A stretch of 64,000 nucleotides of DNA from AP-15 sp963797115 (GTDB lineage: Bacteria; Pseudomonadota; Alphaproteobacteria; ATCC43930; CGMCC-115725). Shown here piece after piece: positions 38,487 to 48,284 of this stretch (the first letter of the stretch is position 1; each line of letters begins with the position of its first letter). A program made the position numbers and the translations under genes. The stretch is taken from contig CAWCOH010000001.1 in assembly GCA_963797115.1 (NCBI GenBank), forward strand, positions 930,001 through 994,000. Direction: 5' to 3'. Under the pieces are notes generated by a model. It had not been told where the DNA came from. It saw only the letters and a program-made list of their open reading frames with translations, and made no database searches.

Positions 38487-40292
38487 ATGCGAAGATACCC
38501 GGCGATCCTGGACAGGCAGGCGCATTCGGCCACGCTGGTCGCGCGCTTGGCCCGCGAGTTCATGCGCCCGCATGCCCGACGCATCGCTCTCGCCGCTCTA
38601 CTGATGGGACTGGCGGCCGCCAGCACAGCGCTGCGCGCCTGGCTCATGCAGCCGGTGCTCGACCGCATTTTTGTCGCGCGTGACGGATCGCTGTTGTGGC
38701 TGCTCGCCGGCGGAGCCCTCGCCCTTGCCATCGTCAAGGGGCTCTCCGATTACGGCTGTGCCGTATTGATGACCAAGGTGGGTCAGCGGATCATCGCCGA
38801 CGTGCAGAAGGGTCTCTTCGCGCGGCTGATGCGCGCCGATCTCGCCTATTTCCATGCCCATCCGACCGGCAGCCTGATATCCCGCTTTACCAGCGATGCG
38901 GTCCTCCTGCGCGGCGCCGCGGCAAATGTTCTGGGCGGCATGGGCAAGGACGCGGCTACGGTCGCCTTCCTTGTCGCGGTGATGTTCTACCAGGACTGGC
39001 TTCTCGGCCTCATCTCTTTCTTCATCTTTCCGCTGGCGATCCATCCGATCGTCGGCATCGGCCGCCGCATCCGCCGTGTCGCCGCCAATACCCAGGCCGA
39101 GATCGGCCAGTTGACGACGTTGTTGAGCCAGACCTTTCAGGGCGCCCGCCATATCAAAGCCTACGGCATGGAAGCCTACGAGGAGGGCCGCGCCGCCGGC
39201 CTCTTCGACCGCCTGTTTGCCTTGATCGTCCGCGCCGGACGGACACGCTCGCGGGCCTCTCCAATGATGGAGACGCTCGGTGGCGCCGCAATCGCCGCCG
39301 TCATCCTTTACGGCGGTCATCAGGTCATCGCCGGCGCTCGCACCCCTGGCGCGCTCTTCTCGTTCATCACGGCGCTGCTGCTCGCCTATCAACCGCTGAA
39401 GAACCTTGCCAACCTAAACGCGTCTCTTCAGGAAGGTCTCGCCGCCGCCGAGCGGGTCTTCGAAGTGCTCGACGTCGAACCGACGATCCGAGACAGGCCC
39501 GGAGCTAAGCCGCTGCGGATCATCGGCGGGGAAATTCGCTTCGATTCGGTCTCTTTTGGCTACGGGTCCAGCGCAATGGCGCTCGACGATGTCTCGTTAA
39601 TTGTTCCGGCGGGCCACACAGTTGCCCTGGTTGGTCCTTCTGGAGCAGGCAAATCGACGATCCTCAACCTGATCCCGCGGTTTTTCGATGTTGGTGAGGG
39701 GAGCATCGCGATCGATGGGCAGGACGTTCGCTCGGTGACGCTCGCGTCATTGCGAGCTTCTATCGCTCTAGTCGCTCAGGAGGTCAGCTTATTTGATGAC
39801 AGCGTGCGGGCCAATATCGCCTATGGCCGGTTCGGCGCCTCGGAAGCCGAGATCGAGGCAGCGGCGCAGGCGGCGGGCGCCAGTGAGTTCATCGATGAGC
39901 TCCCGGATCGCTACGACACGCTGGTGGGCGAGCATGGCGTACGCCTTTCAGGCGGGCAGCGCCAGCGTATCGCGATAGCGCGGGCGATACTAAAGGACGC
40001 GCCGATCTTGCTGCTCGACGAGGCCACCTCGGCCCTTGACAGCGAATCGGAGCGGCAGGTGCAGGCGGCTCTGCTGGCACTGATGCGCGGACGCACGACG
40101 TTGGTGATTGCGCACCGGCTATCGACCATTCAAGGTGCTGACCTGATATGCGTTGTCGATCGCGGACGCATTGTCGAGATCGGTTGTCATGAGGAGCTGC
40201 TCGGTGCCCGCGGCCTCTATTCCCGACTCCACACTATGCAGTTCGCTGATCAGCGGAGCCAGACGACGGCCAGCGCTCCTATCACGGCGTGA
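38487..40292 (+). CDS. ABC transporter with fused permease and ATPase, MsbA-like lipid A exporter
   Basis: About 601 residues. The N-terminal membrane domain has six helices (for example LLWLLAGGALALAIVKGL, VAFLVAVMFYQDWLLGLISF). The ATPase has Walker A GPSGAGKST, signature LSGGQRQRIAIARA and Walker B ILLLDEATSALD. It heads a run of lipid A and Kdo genes with overlapping ends, which supports flipping of lipid A-core across the inner membrane. ATG at 38487 (MRRYPAIL) gives a normal length; a longer start at 38391 is less likely. Confidence 0.85.
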   Translation: MRRYPAILDRQAHSATLVARLAREFMRPHARRIALAALLMGLAAASTALRAWLMQPVLDRIFVARDGSLLWLLAGGALALAIVKGLSDYGCAVLMTKVGQRIIADVQKGLFARLMRADLAYFHAHPTGSLISRFTSDAVLLRGAAANVLGGMGKDAATVAFLVAVMFYQDWLLGLISFFIFPLAIHPIVGIGRRIRRVAANTQAEIGQLTTLLSQTFQGARHIKAYGMEAYEEGRAAGLFDRLFALIVRAGRTRSRASPMMETLGGAAIAAVILYGGHQVIAGARTPGALFSFITALLLAYQPLKNLANLNASLQEGLAAAERVFEVLDVEPTIRDRPGAKPLRIIGGEIRFDSVSFGYGSSAMALDDVSLIVPAGHTVALVGPSGAGKSTILNLIPRFFDVGEGSIAIDGQDVRSVTLASLRASIALVAQEVSLFDDSVRANIAYGRFGASEAEIEAAAQAAGASEFIDELPDRYDTLVGEHGVRLSGGQRQRIAIARAILKDAPILLLDEATSALDSESERQVQAALLALMRGRTTLVIAHRLSTIQGADLICVVDRGRIVEIGCHEELLGARGLYSRLHTMQFADQRSQTTASAPITA

Positions 40293-41047
40293 CGTTGAAA
40301 TTCACCAGGCCCGACGCCTGGCGGCGTCTTCTTCACAGCGAGCCGGTCAGGCGGATCGCGTGCTGGGTCACCCATTGCTACATACGGTTCATCTATTTGA
40401 CCAACCGCTGGAGCGTCGAGGGGGACGAATGGCCGCGCCGGCTCAGCGCCGAAGGTCGGACATTCATCGTCGCCTTCTGGCACGGCCGACTGTTGATGAT
40501 GCCGCCCGCGTGGCACCAATTGACGTCTTTCCATATGTTAATCTCTGCTCATCGCGACGGGCAGATCATCGCCGGCGCTATGACCTATTTTGGCATCGAC
40601 ACGATAGCCGGCTCGACCAGCCGTGGCGGATCACTAGCGTTGCGAGCAATGTTGAAACGACTGAAAGAGGGTGGGTGCGTCGGCATCACGCCCGATGGAC
40701 CGCGCGGTCCGGCAATGACGGTGAGCGTCGGCACCGTCAATATCGCCCGCATCGCTCGGGTGCCGATCTTACCGGTAACCTATGCGACAAGCCGTCGGCG
40801 CGTGCTCGCGACGTGGGACCGCTTTCACCTCGCCCTGCCGTTCGGACACGGCTTGTACCTGTGGGGCGAGCCGATCGAGATCGCCAAGGAGGTTGACGAG
40901 GCCGGGATCGAGCACGCCCGACTTCTCGTTGAGACGCGCATGGTCGAAATGGTCCGCGACGTCGATCGCCATTTCGGCCATGAAACGGTGGTCTCGCCGA
41001 TCGCCGCCGATGCTGCCGCGGCGGCGGAACGAGTTGCCGGCGGTTAA
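40289..41047 (+). CDS. Lysophospholipid acyltransferase family protein (DUF374)
   Basis: 252 residues. The DUF374 pattern is clear: FIVAFWHGRLLMMP, SAHRDGQIIAGAM, GSTSRGGSLALRAMLK, VGITPDGPRGPAMTVSVG, and ARVPILPVTYATS. The family is related to lipid A and phospholipid acyltransferases and commonly sits with waaA. GTG at 40289 overlaps the transporter's stop (GTGA), and its TAA overlaps the waaA start, so the genes are translated as a unit. Confidence 0.85.
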   Translation: MTLKFTRPDAWRRLLHSEPVRRIACWVTHCYIRFIYLTNRWSVEGDEWPRRLSAEGRTFIVAFWHGRLLMMPPAWHQLTSFHMLISAHRDGQIIAGAMTYFGIDTIAGSTSRGGSLALRAMLKRLKEGGCVGITPDGPRGPAMTVSVGTVNIARIARVPILPVTYATSRRRVLATWDRFHLALPFGHGLYLWGEPIEIAKEVDEAGIEHARLLVETRMVEMVRDVDRHFGHETVVSPIAADAAAAAERVAGG

Positions 41048-42357
41048 TGCTGCCCCTCCTCTATCGCGGGCTGACCAAGCCCCTGGTGCCGCTTGTGGTG
41101 GTCTGGCTGCGACGGCGGCGAAGGCAGGGCAAAGAAGACACTTTGCGCTTGCACGAGCGCCGGGGAATTCCGAGCATGGCCCGGCCCCACGGGCCACTCA
41201 TATGGATTCATGCCGCTAGCGTCGGGGAGGCAACGGCAATGCTGGCGCTGATCGAGCGATTGCTCGAGCAGCGGCCGACGCTCGAAGTTTTGGTCACGAC
41301 TGGAACCGTTGCTTCGGCCACTCTGCTGGACAAGCGGCTGCCGGCTCGCGCGCGGCATCAGTACGTCCCGGTCGATCTGCCGCGCTGGATCGCACGTTTT
41401 CTCGACCATTGGCGGCCCGATCTGGCGCTGTGGGTCGAATCGGAGCTGTGGCCCAACCTCGTGCTGGCGACGCATGCCCGCGGTGTCCCGATGGTGCTGA
41501 TCAATGGCCGACTTTCCACGGCCTCCTACGCGCGCTGGCGCTGGGCGGCGGGCCTCGTCGCCCCCGTGCTCGGCGCGTTTGCGACGTGCTTCGCTCAAGA
41601 CGAGGCTCAAGCCGATCGCCTCCGCCGACTTGGTGTCCGAGAAGTCGCCATGGTCGGCGACGTCAAAGCCGCGGCAGCAGCCTTGCCCGTGGATCTCTCG
41701 CAGCTTAAGCAGCTGCGTCACCAGGTTGGGCCTCGCCCGCTCTGGGTTGCTGCCAGTACGCATGCCGGCGAGGAGGAAATCGTCGCAGGCGTTCATAGCC
41801 AACTCGTTGCAAATCATCCGGGTCTCCTGACGATCATTGCGCCGCGTCACGCAGCGCGCGGCGATGCTATCGAGGCCATGTTGATTGCGCGCGGCCTGCG
41901 CACGGCCCGACGGGTGCGTGGTGAGCCGGTCTCCCGTGCGACCGATTTTTATCTAGCCGACACGATGGGGGAACTCGGGCTCTTCTACAGTCTTGCCGGG
42001 ATCGCCTTCATCGGCGGATCGCTGGTTGCCAAGGGCGGCCACAACCCGTTCGAGGCGGCCCGGCTGGACTGCGCGGTACTCCACGGTCCCTATATTAGCA
42101 ATTGTGCTGGAATGGCAGGCGATCTGGCGGCCGCCGGCGCGTCCGAGACCGTGTCCGACGGCAACGCCCTCGCGCGTGCCGTATCGACGCTGCTCGCCGA
42201 TCAGCGGCTCAGAGCCGAACGCGCCGCCGCCGGCAGACGCGTCGCCGCCGCCGGTCTAAGCATTCTCGACGCCGTATTGGTGCGCCTTGGTCCCTGGCTC
42301 GATCCGCTCGCACCGATGGAGGGCATAGGCGACCCGCCGCAATGTTTGCGCGCCTGA
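41047..42357 (+). CDS. waaA: 3-deoxy-D-manno-octulosonic acid (Kdo) transferase
   Basis: 436 residues. IWIHAASVGEATAMLALI, TTGTVASATLL, LWVESELWPNLV, LINGRLST and GGSLVAKGGHNPFEAA are family signatures. It adds Kdo to the lipid A precursor at the inner membrane. ATG overlaps the upstream stop by one base and the 3' end overlaps lpxK by 16 bp. Confidence 0.94.
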   Translation: MLPLLYRGLTKPLVPLVVVWLRRRRRQGKEDTLRLHERRGIPSMARPHGPLIWIHAASVGEATAMLALIERLLEQRPTLEVLVTTGTVASATLLDKRLPARARHQYVPVDLPRWIARFLDHWRPDLALWVESELWPNLVLATHARGVPMVLINGRLSTASYARWRWAAGLVAPVLGAFATCFAQDEAQADRLRRLGVREVAMVGDVKAAAAALPVDLSQLKQLRHQVGPRPLWVAASTHAGEEEIVAGVHSQLVANHPGLLTIIAPRHAARGDAIEAMLIARGLRTARRVRGEPVSRATDFYLADTMGELGLFYSLAGIAFIGGSLVAKGGHNPFEAARLDCAVLHGPYISNCAGMAGDLAAAGASETVSDGNALARAVSTLLADQRLRAERAAAGRRVAAAGLSILDAVLVRLGPWLDPLAPMEGIGDPPQCLRA

Positions 42358-43370
42358 CGCGCACCGCCCCGGCCTTCTGGGAGAGTCCCTCCGGGATTAT
42401 TACCGATCTGTTGCTGCCCCTCGGCACAGCCTGGGATGCCGTCGGACGCTTGCGCCGAGCGCTCTGTTCCTCGTATGCCGCGCCGGTCCCGGTGGTGTGC
42501 ATCGGCAATCTGGTGGCAGGGGGCGCCGGCAAGACCCCGGTCACGCTCGCTTTGACTGGCTGGCTTCTGGAGCGCAACGTCAGGGTGCATGTCGTGAGCC
42601 GGGGTTACAGCGGCCGACTGCGTGGGCCGCTTCGGGTCGATCGCTCGAGCCATGACGCACTGGCGGTCGGAGACGAAGCGTTGATGCTGGCGGCGCAGGC
42701 GCCCTGCTGGGTCGCCCGTGACAGGGCCGCCGGCGCCCGCGCCGCGGTCGCGGCCGGGGCTAGCGCCGTCGTGCTCGACGACGGATTCCAGGATCCGGCG
42801 ATCGGCAAGACCCTCGCGCTGATTGTAGTCGACGCCGAATACGGCTTTGGCAACGGCCGGGTGATGCCCGCGGGTCCGCTGCGCGAGAACCTTCGCGGCG
42901 GAATTTCTCGCGCCGACGCGTTGGTCGTACTTCGCTCCGAAGCGGAGGCGACGGGCGCCGAACAGACCTGCACGGCCTTCGGGCGTCCGGTGATTCGCGC
43001 CACACTCACCCCGATAGCGGGGGAGAGGCTGGCTGGCGAGCGTCTTCTGGCCTTCGCCGGGATCGGACGTCCGGAGAAATTCTTCAGCATGCTGCGGAGG
43101 CTCGGCGCCATACTCGTCGATGCGCAGACGTTCCCGGACCATCACCTGTTCCGCGCCGCGGAAATCGACAGGCTGCGGCGCGACGCAGCGCATTCGAGCG
43201 CACGTTTGATCACCACACGGAAGGATATCGTGCGGCTGCCGCCCGAGCTTCGTGCGGGAATAGAGGTCCTCGAAGTCGAGGTACGCTGGCTCGACCCTGC
43301 CGTGATCACCCAGCTGATGGCGCCCGTGATATTTCCGGCCGGTGGCAATGGCAGCGTCCCAGCAGATTGA
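42342..43370 (+). CDS. lpxK: Tetraacyldisaccharide 4'-kinase
   Basis: 342 residues. Walker A is in GNLVAGGAGKTPVTLAL; RGYSGR, VGDEALMLA, VVLDDGFQDP and FAGIGRPEKFF are LpxK hallmarks. It phosphorylates lipid A disaccharide. ATG at 42342 (MFARLTRTAPAFWESP) fits the family start, and the frame extends 5' only as a shadow of waaA. Confidence 0.94.
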   Translation: MFARLTRTAPAFWESPSGIITDLLLPLGTAWDAVGRLRRALCSSYAAPVPVVCIGNLVAGGAGKTPVTLALTGWLLERNVRVHVVSRGYSGRLRGPLRVDRSSHDALAVGDEALMLAAQAPCWVARDRAAGARAAVAAGASAVVLDDGFQDPAIGKTLALIVVDAEYGFGNGRVMPAGPLRENLRGGISRADALVVLRSEAEATGAEQTCTAFGRPVIRATLTPIAGERLAGERLLAFAGIGRPEKFFSMLRRLGAILVDAQTFPDHHLFRAAEIDRLRRDAAHSSARLITTRKDIVRLPPELRAGIEVLEVEVRWLDPAVITQLMAPVIFPAGGNGSVPAD

Positions 43371-44271
43371 TTCTGCCGCGACGGCGCGGGCGAAGGCCAC
43401 CCGGACGCCATTCGTTCATCGTCTGCAGGGCTGGGGGGCGGTCTTATCGTTCGGCGCTTTTGGTCTCCTATCGCTCGACCGGGCATCTGCCCTCGGCGGC
43501 GCATTGGCGCGGCGAATTGGGCCCTCACTCGCCATCTCCAAGCGCGCTCGACACAATCTGAGGCGAGCATTCCCAGCATTTCCGGAGATCGAGATCGAGC
43601 GCATCGTCGCCGGCATGTGGGACAACCTCGGCCGGGTTGCCGCCGAATATCCCCATCTGCGCGAGATCCGTGTCTTCGAGCCGGGGGGCAGGGTCGAGAC
43701 GCACGGCATCGAGCATATCGACCGGGCGGTCGCCGTCGGTCGGCAGATGATCATCTTCTCCGGGCATATCGCCAATTGGGAGATCGCCATGCTGGCTGCG
43801 GTCCAGTATGGCATCTCCGTCGCCCAGATCTACCGAGCGGCCAACAATCCGTTGGTCGACCGGATGATCACCCGATTTCGCGGCAATGCAGGCGAGCTGA
43901 TCCCCAAGGGTGCCGTCGCCGCGCGCCGTGCGATCGCTGCTCTGCGTCACGGCGCGCATCTGACGATGCTGGCCGACCAGAAGATGAATGACGGGATCCC
44001 GGTACCGTTCTTCGGTCGCCCGGCGATGACCGCCCCTGCCCTCGCCTCTCTGGCATTACGCTTCGACTGCGACCTGCTGCCGGCCCGGGTCGAGCGGCTC
44101 GCCGGCGCGCGATTTCGGCTGACCGTCTTTCCGCCGCTGTCCTTGCCGCGCAGCGGCGACCATCACGCTGATGTCGCCGCGTTGATGACTCGGGTCAACG
44201 AGACATTGGAGGCGTGGGTCCGCGAAAGCCCCGAGCAATGGTTCTGGCTGCATCGGCGCTGGCCGGATTAA
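43348..44271 (+). CDS. lpxL: Lipid A biosynthesis acyltransferase (HtrB/LpxL family)
   Basis: 307 residues. The catalytic H-x4-E is in FSGHIANWEIAML. GMWDNLGRVAAEYPHL, IYRAANNPLVDRMI, LADQKMNDGIPVPFFGRPAMT and ESPEQWFWLHRRWP follow the family. It adds a secondary acyl chain to Kdo-lipid A. The start overlaps lpxK by 23 bp (GTG at 43342 is an alternative). Confidence 0.92.
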   Translation: MAASQQIDSAATARAKATRTPFVHRLQGWGAVLSFGAFGLLSLDRASALGGALARRIGPSLAISKRARHNLRRAFPAFPEIEIERIVAGMWDNLGRVAAEYPHLREIRVFEPGGRVETHGIEHIDRAVAVGRQMIIFSGHIANWEIAMLAAVQYGISVAQIYRAANNPLVDRMITRFRGNAGELIPKGAVAARRAIAALRHGAHLTMLADQKMNDGIPVPFFGRPAMTAPALASLALRFDCDLLPARVERLAGARFRLTVFPPLSLPRSGDHHADVAALMTRVNETLEAWVRESPEQWFWLHRRWPD

Positions 44272-44293
44272 CGGGCCCCCGCAGACAAAGACT

Positions 44294-45040
44294 TCAGAGG
44301 GAAACTCGTCTCTCCTCCACGACGACGGTTTCGACGATTGCTTCGGGCTCGTACATCCAGCGCGTCAGGAGCCCGGCGATCACTGCACCGATGATCGGCG
44401 CCAGCCAGAACAGCCAGAGCTGGAGAATATATTCGCCGCCGGCAAACAGAGCCGGCCCGGTGCTGCGCGCCGGGTTGACCGAGGTGTTGGTGACCGGGAT
44501 CGAAACGAGGTGAATCAAGGTCAGGGCAAGTCCGATCGGGATCCCGGCAAAACCCGAAGCCGCCCCTTTCGACGTAGTGCCGATGATGACAAAAAGAAAG
44601 AAAAAGGTCATCACGATTTCGGAGATGAAGCAGCTCCCGAGGGCGTATTTGCCCGGGCTCAGCTCGCCATAGCCGTTGGCGGCAAAGCTGCCCACCCCAA
44701 CCCAGCCGGCCTTGCCCGAGGCAATCAGCCACAATATGAAGGCGGCGACGATCGCGCCGATGACCTGCGCGATAATGTAGGGGATGACGTGGCGGCTCGG
44801 GCACCGACCGGCACTCCACAAGCCGACAGTGACCGCCGGGTTGAAATGCCCGCCCGATATATGACCCACGGCATAGGCCATGGTCAGCACGGTCAGGCCG
44901 AACGCAAAGGCGACCCCTAAGAAGCCGATCCCGAGGCCCGGAAAGCCAGCCGCCAAGACCGCCGCACCGCATCCGCCCAAGACGAGCCAGAGGGTACCGA
45001 AGAACTCGGCGACCACGCGCCGCGTCATGTCGTTGTCCAT
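44294..45040 (-). CDS. aqpZ: Aquaporin Z-type water channel
   Basis: 248 residues, six membrane helices. Both NPA boxes are present (GGHFNPAVTVGLW, TNTSVNPARSTGPA) and the start AEFFGTLWLVLGGCG fits AqpZ. It moves water across the inner membrane. A short charged C-terminal tail (EPEAIVETVVVEERR) is unusual but not worrying. It converges on lpxL with 22 bp between. Confidence 0.92.
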   Translation of the reverse strand: MDNDMTRRVVAEFFGTLWLVLGGCGAAVLAAGFPGLGIGFLGVAFAFGLTVLTMAYAVGHISGGHFNPAVTVGLWSAGRCPSRHVIPYIIAQVIGAIVAAFILWLIASGKAGWVGVGSFAANGYGELSPGKYALGSCFISEIVMTFFFLFVIIGTTSKGAASGFAGIPIGLALTLIHLVSIPVTNTSVNPARSTGPALFAGGEYILQLWLFWLAPIIGAVIAGLLTRWMYEPEAIVETVVVEERRVSL

Positions 45041-45403
45041 TCGCCTCCTCCCGGCGTTAACCCCATTAGAACCTATCAGTTGAGTATCCCGCGCTCAACG
45101 ATCTTCTTACCGAGGGCCGCCGGGCTGGGCTTCTCGCTGTTTTCGCTGTTATTTACAGGAAATTATCAGCGAAGGAGATGGCGTCCCCGCGGAAATCCTG
45201 GGCCCGTGAGGATCCGGCGAACGAAAGAACAGCGAGACGCCCGCTGTTTTTTCACGGTTTTCTTGTGGATACAGAAATGCCAAGGAGCATGACCGCCCGA
45301 AAGAGGTTGCGTTGAGGAGATCGACATCTGGGGAATCATATCGTAAAAATCGTTCTTTGTCAATTTGACAAATGCGTGTTCAGCATCTCGCTGCGTCAGT
45401 GCC
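45041..45403. other. Intergenic stretch with one dispersed repeat
   Basis: About 360 bp without a gene. It holds the 43-bp repeat at 45131-45173 and an AT-rich region near 45330-45375, which may be a terminator or promoter remnant. It includes TTTTTTCACGG after a GC stem near 45240. Confidence 0.45.
45131..45173 (-). repeat. Dispersed 42-bp repeat, copy B
   Basis: On the minus strand it reads TCGCTGATAATTTCCTGTAA then ATAACAGCGAAAACAGCGAGAA. Copy C at 62953-62996 differs by one base over 42. It is intergenic here and there. A looser match of the flank (AGGATTTCCGCGG against AGGATTCCTGCGG) suggests the element is longer. Confidence 0.8.
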
Positions 45404-46831
45404 CTAGAACAAGCTGCCCTGGCCCACAGCACCTGCCGGTCGTCGCCGCGGTCGCCGTGGGGTGACGCCCGCTACGACTCCCACCCTGCCGTCGTAGAAT
45501 TCGAGGTCGAGCGGCGCCCCGGGGCTTATCGCGACGGCCTCGGTGACAACCTTCGCAGCGGCGTTGCGCACCACGACATAGCCGCGCGCCAGCAAGCTCT
45601 CGTGGCGCTCCGAATGGGTTGCGAGCCTCCCGGCAAAATTATCGATTGCATCGTACCCTCGGCGGATGAAGCGAGCCATCGCGGCGTTGAGACGCGGCTC
45701 GACTTCGGCGAGGCGGGCGCGGGTGCGGTCGAGATCGGCCGCCAGGACCGCGGGCCGCAGTCGAGCGGCGGCCAGGTCAAGGCGTTGTCCGGCCGCCCGC
45801 AAGTGGCGATCGGCGGCGAGCCGCAGCCGCTCGGTGCGGTCGTCGAGGCGCTGTGCGGCAGTGCCAATCAAATCCTGTGGGTCAGGGAGGCCGCGCGCCA
45901 GTCCGGCGAGATGCAGCCGGCGCTGATCGAAAAGGCGCGCCAGGCTGCCCGAAAGGCGCGCCGACCTGCCGCCGAGTTCGGCGAGGAGATCGAGCCGCAC
46001 CGGCACCGCCATTTCGGCGGCGGCGGTTGGGGTCGGCGCGCGGAGGTCGCTCGCGTGATCGATCAGCGTCGTGTCGGTCTCGTGGCCGACCGCCGAGATC
46101 AGCGGGATCGCCGAACCGGCAACAGCGCGCACGACAATCTCCTCGTTGAACGCCATCAAATCTTCGAGGCTGCCGCCGCCGCGTGCGACAATGATCAACT
46201 GCGGCCGTGGTACAGGGCTGTCTGCCGGTAGACGGTTGAAGCCATTGATCGCTGCCGCGATCTGAGCCGCCGCCCCCTCCCCTTGCACCGCGACCGGCCA
46301 CAGCAGCACGCGGCGCGGGAAGCGGTCGGCGAGCCGGTGCAGGATGTCGCGAATCACCGCCCCGCTCGGCGAGGTGACGATACCGATGACCTCCGGCAGG
46401 TACGGCAGCTTCTTCTTCCGCTCGGCCGCGAACAGTCCTTCGGCCGCGAGCCGCTTGCGCCGCTCTTCGAGGAGCTTGAGCAGCGCACCGACGCCGGCCA
46501 GCTCGATCGTGTCGATGACGAGTTGATACTTCGAGCGGCCGGGAAAGGTGGTCAGGCGCCCGGTGCACACCACTTCCATCCCGTCCTCTGGCTTGAGGCC
46601 GAGGCGCATCGCCGTCATCCGCCAACACACCGCGTCGATGACGGCGTCGGCATCCTTGAGGCTCAAATAGCAGTGGCCCGAGCCGTGCCGCTTGAAGCCG
46701 GAAATTTCGCCGCGCACCCGCACGACGGCGAAATTTTCCTCGATCGAGCGCTTGAGTGCGCGGGCGAGTTCGGAGACGGTGTATTCCGGCAGGTTGGAGC
46801 GGAGCGGCGCCGCGATCGGCAGATCATCCAT
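45404..46831 (-). CDS. xseA: Exodeoxyribonuclease VII large subunit
   Basis: About 475 residues. N-terminal OB fold (EYTVSELARALKRSIEENF, VRVRGEISGFKRHGSGHCYL) then the nuclease domain (GIVTSPSGAVIRDILHRL, RGGGSLEDLMAFNEE, AVGHETDTTLIDHASDLRAPTPTAAAE when read in order), a coiled-coil region and C-terminal GAPLDLEFYDGRVGV. It degrades single-stranded DNA with XseB. ATG at 46831 is preferred over an upstream in-frame start because MDDLPIAAPL leads into the family N-terminus. It diverges from purD with 34 bp between. Confidence 0.93.
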   Translation of the reverse strand: MDDLPIAAPLRSNLPEYTVSELARALKRSIEENFAVVRVRGEISGFKRHGSGHCYLSLKDADAVIDAVCWRMTAMRLGLKPEDGMEVVCTGRLTTFPGRSKYQLVIDTIELAGVGALLKLLEERRKRLAAEGLFAAERKKKLPYLPEVIGIVTSPSGAVIRDILHRLADRFPRRVLLWPVAVQGEGAAAQIAAAINGFNRLPADSPVPRPQLIIVARGGGSLEDLMAFNEEIVVRAVAGSAIPLISAVGHETDTTLIDHASDLRAPTPTAAAEMAVPVRLDLLAELGGRSARLSGSLARLFDQRRLHLAGLARGLPDPQDLIGTAAQRLDDRTERLRLAADRHLRAAGQRLDLAAARLRPAVLAADLDRTRARLAEVEPRLNAAMARFIRRGYDAIDNFAGRLATHSERHESLLARGYVVVRNAAAKVVTEAVAISPGAPLDLEFYDGRVGVVAGVTPRRPRRRPAGAVGQGSLF

Positions 46832-46865
46832 CCCGCCATGATAGCCGAGCACGGGAGAGCGCGCG

Positions 46866-48284
46866 ATGCGGGTTCTGGTGGTGGGCTCGGGCGGACGCGA
46901 GCACGCGCTCACCTGGGCGATTGCGGCCTCGCCGCTGGTCGACGCTCTTTATTGCGCCCCCGGCAATGCCGGGATCGCCGAAGAGGCGGAATGCATACCG
47001 ATTCGCGCGACCGACATCTCCGGGCTTGTCGAGTTCTGCCGCCGCGAACGGATCGATTTTGTCGTCGTCGGCCCCGAGGCGCCTCTCGCCCTCGGGCTCG
47101 TCGACGCGCTCGAAGCCGATAGTGTCCCGGCATTCGGTCCCAGCGCCGCCGCCGCGGCGCTCGAGGGCTCGAAGGTCTACGCCAAGGACCTTTGCCGGCG
47201 CGCCGGCATCCCGACCGCTACCCACCGCCGCTTCCGCGACCCGGCCGCGGCCAAGGCCTTCATCACCAGCCATGGGGCGCCGATCGTGGTCAAGGCCGAC
47301 GGCCTTGCCGCCGGCAAGGGGGTCACGGTCGCGACAGATCTCGACACGGCTTTTCGTGCGGTCGACGCCGCACTCGTCGAACGCCGCTTCGGCGCCGCGG
47401 GGCTCGAGATCGTGGTCGAGGATTTTCTCGCGGGCACGGAGGCGAGCTTTTTTGCGCTCGTCGACGGCAAGAGCGCGCTGCCGTTGACTACCGCCCAGGA
47501 CTATAAGCGCGTCGCCGACAGCGACGCCGGGCCGAACACCGGCGGGATGGGTGCGTGTTCCCCGGCTCCGTGCCTTACGCCAGCGCTCGAAGGCCGGGTT
47601 ATGGAGCGCATCATTCTGCCCGCCGTCACTGCGATGGAGCGCGAGGGCCGGCCGTTCAAAGGCGTCCTCTACGCGGGATTGATGCTGACCGAAGCGGGCC
47701 CGATGCTGCTCGAGTTCAATGTCCGCTTCGGTGACCCCGAGGCCCAGGTGCTGATGATGCGGCTGATGAGCGACCCGTTGCCGGCGCTGATCGCCGCGCG
47801 CGACGGGGTGCTGAGATCGGTCGACCTGCGCTGGCACGCCGACCATGCCGTCTGCGTGGTGATGGCGGCCAGGGGCTACCCCGACGAGCCTGAGCGCGGA
47901 AGCGAGATCCGCGGCCTCGATAGCGCTGCGAGCGATCCCGCGGTCAAGATCTTCCACGCCGCCACCCGTCGCGAGGGGGACCGTATTGTCGCCGACGGCG
48001 GCCGCGTGCTCGGCGTCACCGCACTCGGCTCCGATCTCGCAGGCGCCCGCGGCCGCGCCTACGCCACGATAGATCGCATCGGCTGGTCCGAGGGCTTTTG
48101 CCGTCGCGACATCGGCCTCCAGAAGACTCCAGTAGATTCCCCGATTTCCCTATTCGGCAGCAGCCCAGGGTTGGATTCGCACGTTACACGTTCAGGCGGT
48201 GCATTTGCCCGATCGGGTAGCGAGTACCGGACGCCGCACCGGGCGGGACCACGCGGTCGATTTCCGCAAGATCCTCGGCCGTGA
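46866..48284 (+). CDS. purD: Phosphoribosylamine-glycine ligase, with a C-terminal extension
   Basis: 472 residues; the family is about 425. MRVLVVGSGGREHALTWAI, APGNAGIA, VVGPEAPLA, VKADGLAAGKGV, GPNTGGMGACSP and EFNVRFGDPEAQ are clear. It makes GAR in purine synthesis. After the usual end (GWSEGFCRRDIG) the frame continues some 50 residues of unlikely sequence, running antisense into the 3' end of the aldo/keto reductase for about 100 bp. The normal stop has probably been lost by a small indel. Confidence 0.93.
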   Translation: MRVLVVGSGGREHALTWAIAASPLVDALYCAPGNAGIAEEAECIPIRATDISGLVEFCRRERIDFVVVGPEAPLALGLVDALEADSVPAFGPSAAAAALEGSKVYAKDLCRRAGIPTATHRRFRDPAAAKAFITSHGAPIVVKADGLAAGKGVTVATDLDTAFRAVDAALVERRFGAAGLEIVVEDFLAGTEASFFALVDGKSALPLTTAQDYKRVADSDAGPNTGGMGACSPAPCLTPALEGRVMERIILPAVTAMEREGRPFKGVLYAGLMLTEAGPMLLEFNVRFGDPEAQVLMMRLMSDPLPALIAARDGVLRSVDLRWHADHAVCVVMAARGYPDEPERGSEIRGLDSAASDPAVKIFHAATRREGDRIVADGGRVLGVTALGSDLAGARGRAYATIDRIGWSEGFCRRDIGLQKTPVDSPISLFGSSPGLDSHVTRSGGAFARSGSEYRTPHRAGPRGRFPQDPRP